In this document: piece after piece, positions 6,241 through 10,593 of the stretch
Position numbering within the stretch: position 1 is the first letter of the stretch
Layout of the letters: every line of letters starts with the position of its first letter
NCBI GenBank assembly: GCA_964477275.1
Contig: CAYZDV010000069.1
Location: 1 to 10,593 of the forward strand
Origin: CAYZDV01 sp964477275
GTDB lineage: Bacteria; Acidobacteriota; Aminicenantia; Aminicenantales; Aminicenantaceae
Reading direction: 5' to 3'
Length of the DNA stretch: 10,593 nt
Made by a program: the position numbers and the translations under genes
The notes under the pieces: generated by a model
Seen by the model: the letters and a program-made list of their open reading frames with translations, nothing else
Database searches by the model: none
What the model was told of the DNA's origin: nothing

Positions 6241-7863
6241 ATGGCAAACGACAGAAATCAACTTCCGTCATCCCCCCTGGTTGAAGCGATAAGAAGGGCG
6301 TACAGGGAGGGACAGGAAGATGAGGCGCTGGAGCCGATCATCGTCTGTGATCATTCGGGACATCCACTGGGACGGTTTGAAGACGGCGATTATGTCATCT
6401 TCTATGATATCCGGGGAGAGCGCGAGGTCGAGCTAACGCAAAGCCTGACTGATCAAAATTTCAACCATTTCCGCGTGCAAAAAGGCTTGAACCTGAATTT
6501 TGTGACCATGATCGAGTATGCGCCTTCGCTCAAGGCCAGAGTCGCTTTTCCTGCAGATAGAAAAATCAGGAATACGCTCACTGAAGTTGTCTCCAGGAGA
6601 GGATTGGGAATCCTCAAGATTTCCGAATCGGAGAAAGCTGTCCACGTCGGATTCTTCATGAACGGCCGGAGCGAGGAGGTCTTTCCCGGCGAGGAGAGGA
6701 TCGTCGTTCCTTCCCCTGATGATGTCTCTTCCTACGCGTTGAAACCGGAGATGAGCGCCGGCCAGGTGGCCAGGGAGATATCTTCCCGTCTCGGAGAACC
6801 TTCCTACCGGGTTTTTATCGCCAACCTGGCCAACGTGGATGTGGTCGGACACGTCGATGACAGAGAAGCGGTGATCAAAGCCGTGGAGGAGGTGGACCGG
6901 CAGCTGGGAAGGATTCTCGAGGCCTGCCGGAGCCAGGGAGTCACTCTCATGGTGACTTCTGATCATGGGTCGGTTGAGGAATGGCTGTATCCGGATGGAA
7001 CGGTGAACACCGGCCATACCCGAAACCCGGTGCCATTTATTCTTGCGGATTTTGCTGCTGCCGACCCAAAGCGATGGCAGCTCAGACAGGAAGGAGAGCT
7101 GGCTGATGTCGGTCCAACTCTGCTCGAGCTCCTTGGAATTGAAAAGCCGGCCGAGATGACCGGACAGAGCCTGCTCGTAACCCATGCGGTCGAGGAAAAG
7201 ACGAGGAGAAGAGTGCTCCTTCTCATCCTTGACGGCTGGGGAATAAGGGATGAACGGAAAGGGAATCTGATTGCTGAGGCGGCGACGGCCAACTTCGATC
7301 AGATCTGGTCGCATTTTCCCCATACCCGGCTGAAAGCTGCGGGGGAGGCTGTGGGCATGCCCTCCCCGACTGTTGGAAATTCTGAGGCGGGCCATCTTCA
7401 CCTCGGTGCGGGAAGGCGCGTCCTCCTGGACAGGGTCAGGATTGATAAGGCGATAGAAGATGGAAGCTTTTTCCGCAACGAGGCTTTCCTCTGGGCCATG
7501 GAGGGGGCGAAAAAGGAACGGAAAGCCCTCCACTTTCTGGGGATAGTCTCTCACTACAGCTCCCACGGGACCATCCGGCATCTCTTCGCCCTTCTTCAGA
7601 TGGCCAGACAGCTTGAACTGGAAAAAGTTTTCATCCATTCTTTGATCGGCCGGAGGGGAGAGAAGCCTGAGAGCGGTGCGGTCTATGTGGCCAGGGTCGA
7701 GGAGATGTGCCGTTCAGTTGCTCTGGGTCGTGTGGCAACAGTCATCGGCCGGTTCTGGGCACTGGACAGGGAAGAAAACTGGGGCAGGGTGGAGAAAGCC
7801 TACCGGGCGCTGGTGCATGGCGAGGGAACGGCTGTTTCGGAAAGGGAGCCAAATCGGCTTTAG
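6241..7863 (+). CDS. gpmI: Circularly permuted 2,3-bisphosphoglycerate-independent phosphoglycerate mutase (iPGM-like)
   Basis: A 540-residue cytoplasmic enzyme of the alkaline phosphatase superfamily, expected to interconvert 3- and 2-phosphoglycerate in glycolysis. The segment order is rearranged: residues 12-310 correspond to the second half of canonical iPGM and residues 323-530 to its first half. In Bacillus stearothermophilus numbering (from memory), second-half residues map as R261/R264 to R58/R61, K336 to K132, D403/H407 to D200/H204, D444/H445 to D241/H242 and H462 to H259. First-half residues map as D12 to D331 (LDGWG), the phosphorylated S62 to S381 (GNSEAGH), H123 to H442, R153 to R472, and R185/R191 to R504/R510. 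Spacings within each half agree to within one residue. D154 is replaced by G473, and the SDGGVHSH loop reads SHYSSHGT. ATG at 6241 follows GGGAG and a near-consensus promoter. The neighbouring spacers hold no leftover canonical ends. Family assignment is firm; retained mutase activity is inferred. Confidence 0.88.
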   Translation: MANDRNQLPSSPLVEAIRRAYREGQEDEALEPIIVCDHSGHPLGRFEDGDYVIFYDIRGEREVELTQSLTDQNFNHFRVQKGLNLNFVTMIEYAPSLKARVAFPADRKIRNTLTEVVSRRGLGILKISESEKAVHVGFFMNGRSEEVFPGEERIVVPSPDDVSSYALKPEMSAGQVAREISSRLGEPSYRVFIANLANVDVVGHVDDREAVIKAVEEVDRQLGRILEACRSQGVTLMVTSDHGSVEEWLYPDGTVNTGHTRNPVPFILADFAAADPKRWQLRQEGELADVGPTLLELLGIEKPAEMTGQSLLVTHAVEEKTRRRVLLLILDGWGIRDERKGNLIAEAATANFDQIWSHFPHTRLKAAGEAVGMPSPTVGNSEAGHLHLGAGRRVLLDRVRIDKAIEDGSFFRNEAFLWAMEGAKKERKALHFLGIVSHYSSHGTIRHLFALLQMARQLELEKVFIHSLIGRRGEKPESGAVYVARVEEMCRSVALGRVATVIGRFWALDREENWGRVEKAYRALVHGEGTAVSEREPNRL

Positions 7864-7869
7864 CCTTTC

Positions 7870-7925
7870 TGCGGTGAATGAGAATTTTCTCCGCAAACCT
7901 TTTCTGGAAAACTCTCGTATTTTTT
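7870..7925 (+). terminator. Weak candidate terminator after the permuted iPGM gene
   Basis: TGCGG (7870-7874) can pair with CCGCA (7891-7895), with a small inner GAGA/TCTC pairing between them. A run of six T (7920-7925) follows, but about 25 bases further on, so the geometry is poor for an intrinsic terminator. Listed because it is the only hairpin between the iPGM gene and the ABC operon. Confidence 0.22.
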
Positions 7926-7935
7926 AAGTTGAGTT

Positions 7936-7944
7936 TGATATAAG
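7936..7944 (+). promoter_or_regulatory. Candidate extended -10 promoter for the ABC transporter operon
   Basis: TGATATAAG fits the extended -10 form TGnTATAAT at all but the last base. No convincing -35 lies 16-18 bases upstream, as expected for this promoter class. Transcription would start near 7951, leaving a very short leader before the ATG at 7960. Confidence 0.35.
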
Positions 7945-7959
7945 ATTGGGGTCGAGAAG

Positions 7960-8867
<908 letters not shown>

Positions 8868-8868
<1 letters not shown>

Positions 8869-9737
8869 TGACCATCAAGGAGAAAGGCTACAGCCACTGG
8901 GACGGTGAGTTTGTGGAGAAAAGATTTCCCTGGTGGCCGATCACCCGCCACGGAATCAAGCTGACCTTCAAGCAGAGGTACTTCAAATTCATCTTTGCCA
9001 TGAGCCTTCTTCCGGCCGTGGTCTTTCTGGCCGGCATCTATGTCTCGGAACGCCTGGAAGAATTCAAATTCATGTTCCGCGAGTCCGTTCCTTTCCTCGA
9101 GATTAACCCGGGCTATTTCAAGACCTATTTGTCCGACGGATTCATGCTGTTTATCCTGGTCATGCTCCTCATTTTCTGCGGTTCGAGCCTTATCAGCGAT
9201 GACCTCAAACACAACGCTCTCCAGCTTTATTTTTCGCGTCCGCTCAGGAAGACGGATTATTTCCTGGGCAAGACCTCGGTTATCGTCTTTTTCCTGTTCA
9301 TCATCACCCTCGTTCCTGCGTTTGTCTTCTTCATCATGAAGCTCGTCTTCTCGGGGAGCTTCAAATTCTTTCTCGCCTATCCCTGGCTCCCGCTGTCGAT
9401 CATCGCTTACTCGGTCATGGTCACCGCCTTTTTCTCTTTTTATACGCTCTTCCTTTCCTCCTTGAGCAAGAACAGGCGGCTGGTGGCGGTGCTGATCTTT
9501 GTCATCTATTTTGCTCTGGATATTCTCTACCGCATCTTTTACGGGGAATTTCGAAGTCACTATTTTTCATTGATCTCCCTCCGGGCCAACATTCAGCAAG
9601 TGGGAGCAGCCCTGTTCGGTCAGAAGACGCCCTACCCCGTTCCCTGGGTTTACTCCATACTCATTCTATCGGGATTTTGTCTTCTGGCTGCCTTTGTCCT
9701 CAACAGGAGAGTCAAGGGAGTGGAAATCGTCAAATGA
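8868..9737 (+). CDS. ABC-2 type transporter permease
   Basis: A 289-residue integral membrane protein with six clear hydrophobic segments at about residues 41-59, 92-108, 137-161, 176-199, 205-225 and 260-281, the usual count for an ABC-2 permease half. The loop SSLISDDLKHNALQLYFSRP (near 107-126), between the second and third helices, has the SxLIsdDlk...L.l..sRP pattern seen in this family, where the coupling region meets the ATPase. I chose ATG at 8868 over the in-frame TTG at 8865, because ATG overlaps the previous stop in TGATG and GGGAG at 8856-8860 is 7 bases upstream. The first 40 residues are unusually rich in aromatic and charged residues (HWDGEF, FPWWP) and probably lie in the cytoplasm. 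The stop overlaps the next gene by ATGA. Only one permease is visible between two ATPases, so a partner permease may follow outside the window. Confidence 0.88.
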
Positions 9738-10593
9738 GACCTGTCATCGAGACCAGGAACCTTTCCAAATGGTACGGCAATGTCCTGGGTCTGAGCGACG
9801 TCACCCTCCAGATTGAACCCGGGATAACGGGGATTCTGGGTCCGAACGGCGCGGGGAAATCGACGTTTTTGAACCTCATCACCGGCCAGATCAAGCCAAA
9901 CATCGGGACAGTCGCCATCAAAGGAGAGAAAATCAGGAAAAATTCTGCACTTTTCTCCGCCATCGGTTTCTGTCCGGAACAGGATTCCTTCTATGAGGAG
10001 CTGACCGGGTGGGAGTTCATCACCGGCCTGCTCAAGCTGCATCATTTTTCCGATTCCGAAGTCAAAACTAAGGCTGAAGAAGCCCTGGAAATCGTCGAAC
10101 TCGTGGAAGATAAGGACAGGATCGTCCGCTCCTACAGCCGGGGGATGCGGCAGAGGCTGAAATTCGCCCAGGCCATCGCCCATCATCCGGAAATCCTTGT
10201 TCTTGACGAACCCCTCAACGGCCTCGACCCCCTGGGGAGGCGAAAGATCATCCGTCTCATCAAATCCTATAAAAAAGAGGGGAGGACGATCATTGTCTCC
10301 AGCCATGTGCTGCCCGAGATCGAAGCCATGACCAGGCGCATCATTCTCATCCATCAGGGCAAAATATTTGCCCAGGGAGACATCCACTCCATCCGGGACC
10401 TGATTGAGACCCATCCCCATATCATCTCCATCAAATGCAGCGATCCACGCAAACTGGCTTCGAGATTTATCGAGGAGGAATACGTGTTGAAGGTAAATTT
10501 CGACCTTGTCCAGGGAGCTCTTCTGGTGGAGACCAATAACAGGGATAAGTTTTTCAGCCTGCTGCCGTCTCTCGTCTTGAGAAATAACATCGA
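9734..10593 (+). CDS. ABC-2 type transporter, ATP-binding protein (second ATPase), 3' end beyond window
   Basis: Open to the last base of the window, with 286 complete codons visible, so nearly all of a typical 300-residue ATPase is here. Motifs in order: Walker A GPNGAGKST (36-44), a Q-loop position with glutamate followed by glutamine (CPEQD, E82-Q83), the signature SRGMRQ (135-140), Walker B VLDEPLNGLDP with D158 and E159, and the switch H191 (SSH). The second signature glycine is replaced by arginine (SRGMRQ against SGGMKQ in the first ATPase), a variant found in several ABC-2 ATPases. The two ATPases are clearly related but not recent copies. The ATG overlaps the permease stop by ATGA, so the three genes form a tightly coupled operon. 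They could form an ATPase heterodimer, or this one could pair with a further permease downstream. Confidence 0.92.
   Translation, partial: MRPVIETRNLSKWYGNVLGLSDVTLQIEPGITGILGPNGAGKSTFLNLITGQIKPNIGTVAIKGEKIRKNSALFSAIGFCPEQDSFYEELTGWEFITGLLKLHHFSDSEVKTKAEEALEIVELVEDKDRIVRSYSRGMRQRLKFAQAIAHHPEILVLDEPLNGLDPLGRRKIIRLIKSYKKEGRTIIVSSHVLPEIEAMTRRIILIHQGKIFAQGDIHSIRDLIETHPHIISIKCSDPRKLASRFIEEEYVLKVNFDLVQGALLVETNNRDKFFSLLPSLVLRNNI

Noticed and set aside
6433..7638. 401-codon open frame on the - strand across the iPGM gene
   Set aside because: It is antisense to a gene with complete family motifs, and its translation shows no recognisable domain or good ribosome site. Long open antisense frames are common in GC-rich coding DNA.
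6241..7863. Idea that the iPGM gene is a pseudogene or two fused gene fragments
   Set aside because: Every expected block is present once, in frame, with residue spacing preserved in each half. There is a promoter, ribosome site, start and stop, and no leftover pieces in the flanking spacers.

Overview
The window comes from a Gram-negative bacterium of moderately high GC content. It begins in the 3' end of a Kdo (lipid A) transferase gene and carries several exported hydrolases with Sec or Tat signals. The mix of an S9 peptidase, a Tat-exported D-aminoacylase and ABC-2 exporters would suit an Acidobacteriota/Aminicenantota-like lineage, but that is a guess from gene content and not something the sequence proves. 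No rRNA, tRNA, CRISPR array, insertion sequence or phage gene was seen.

Left part (1-4018, all + strand): the end of waaA/kdtA is followed 6 bases later by a PAP2-family phosphatase, a likely envelope lipid/lipid A pair. Two adjacent hairpins separate this pair from a second unit: a Tat-exported D-aminoacylase-type amidohydrolase whose stop overlaps the start of an M23 (LytM-type) metallopeptidase. All of these act, or probably act, on the cell envelope. A convergent gene (4041-6077, - strand) encodes a secreted S9 prolyl-oligopeptidase-type serine peptidase with an N-terminal beta-propeller.

Middle (6078-7863): a 163-base divergent spacer holds a candidate promoter for each side. The + side promoter is near consensus (TTGACA, 17 bases, TATAGT). 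It drives the most unusual gene in the window: a complete 2,3-bisphosphoglycerate-independent phosphoglycerate mutase (iPGM) whose sequence is circularly permuted. The protein begins in the middle of the canonical enzyme, runs to the canonical C-terminus, crosses a short linker into the canonical N-terminus, and ends where the canonical middle should continue. All seven expected metal ligands, including the nucleophilic serine, and seven of eight substrate residues are found at the expected spacings. Two substrate-binding loops are altered. The permutation makes the phosphatase domain continuous and splits the transferase domain between the two ends, the reverse of the usual topology.

Right part (7960-10593, + strand): an ABC-2 type transporter operon in the order ATPase, permease, ATPase, with overlapping stop/start codons. 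The second ATPase runs off the window. Substrate is unknown.
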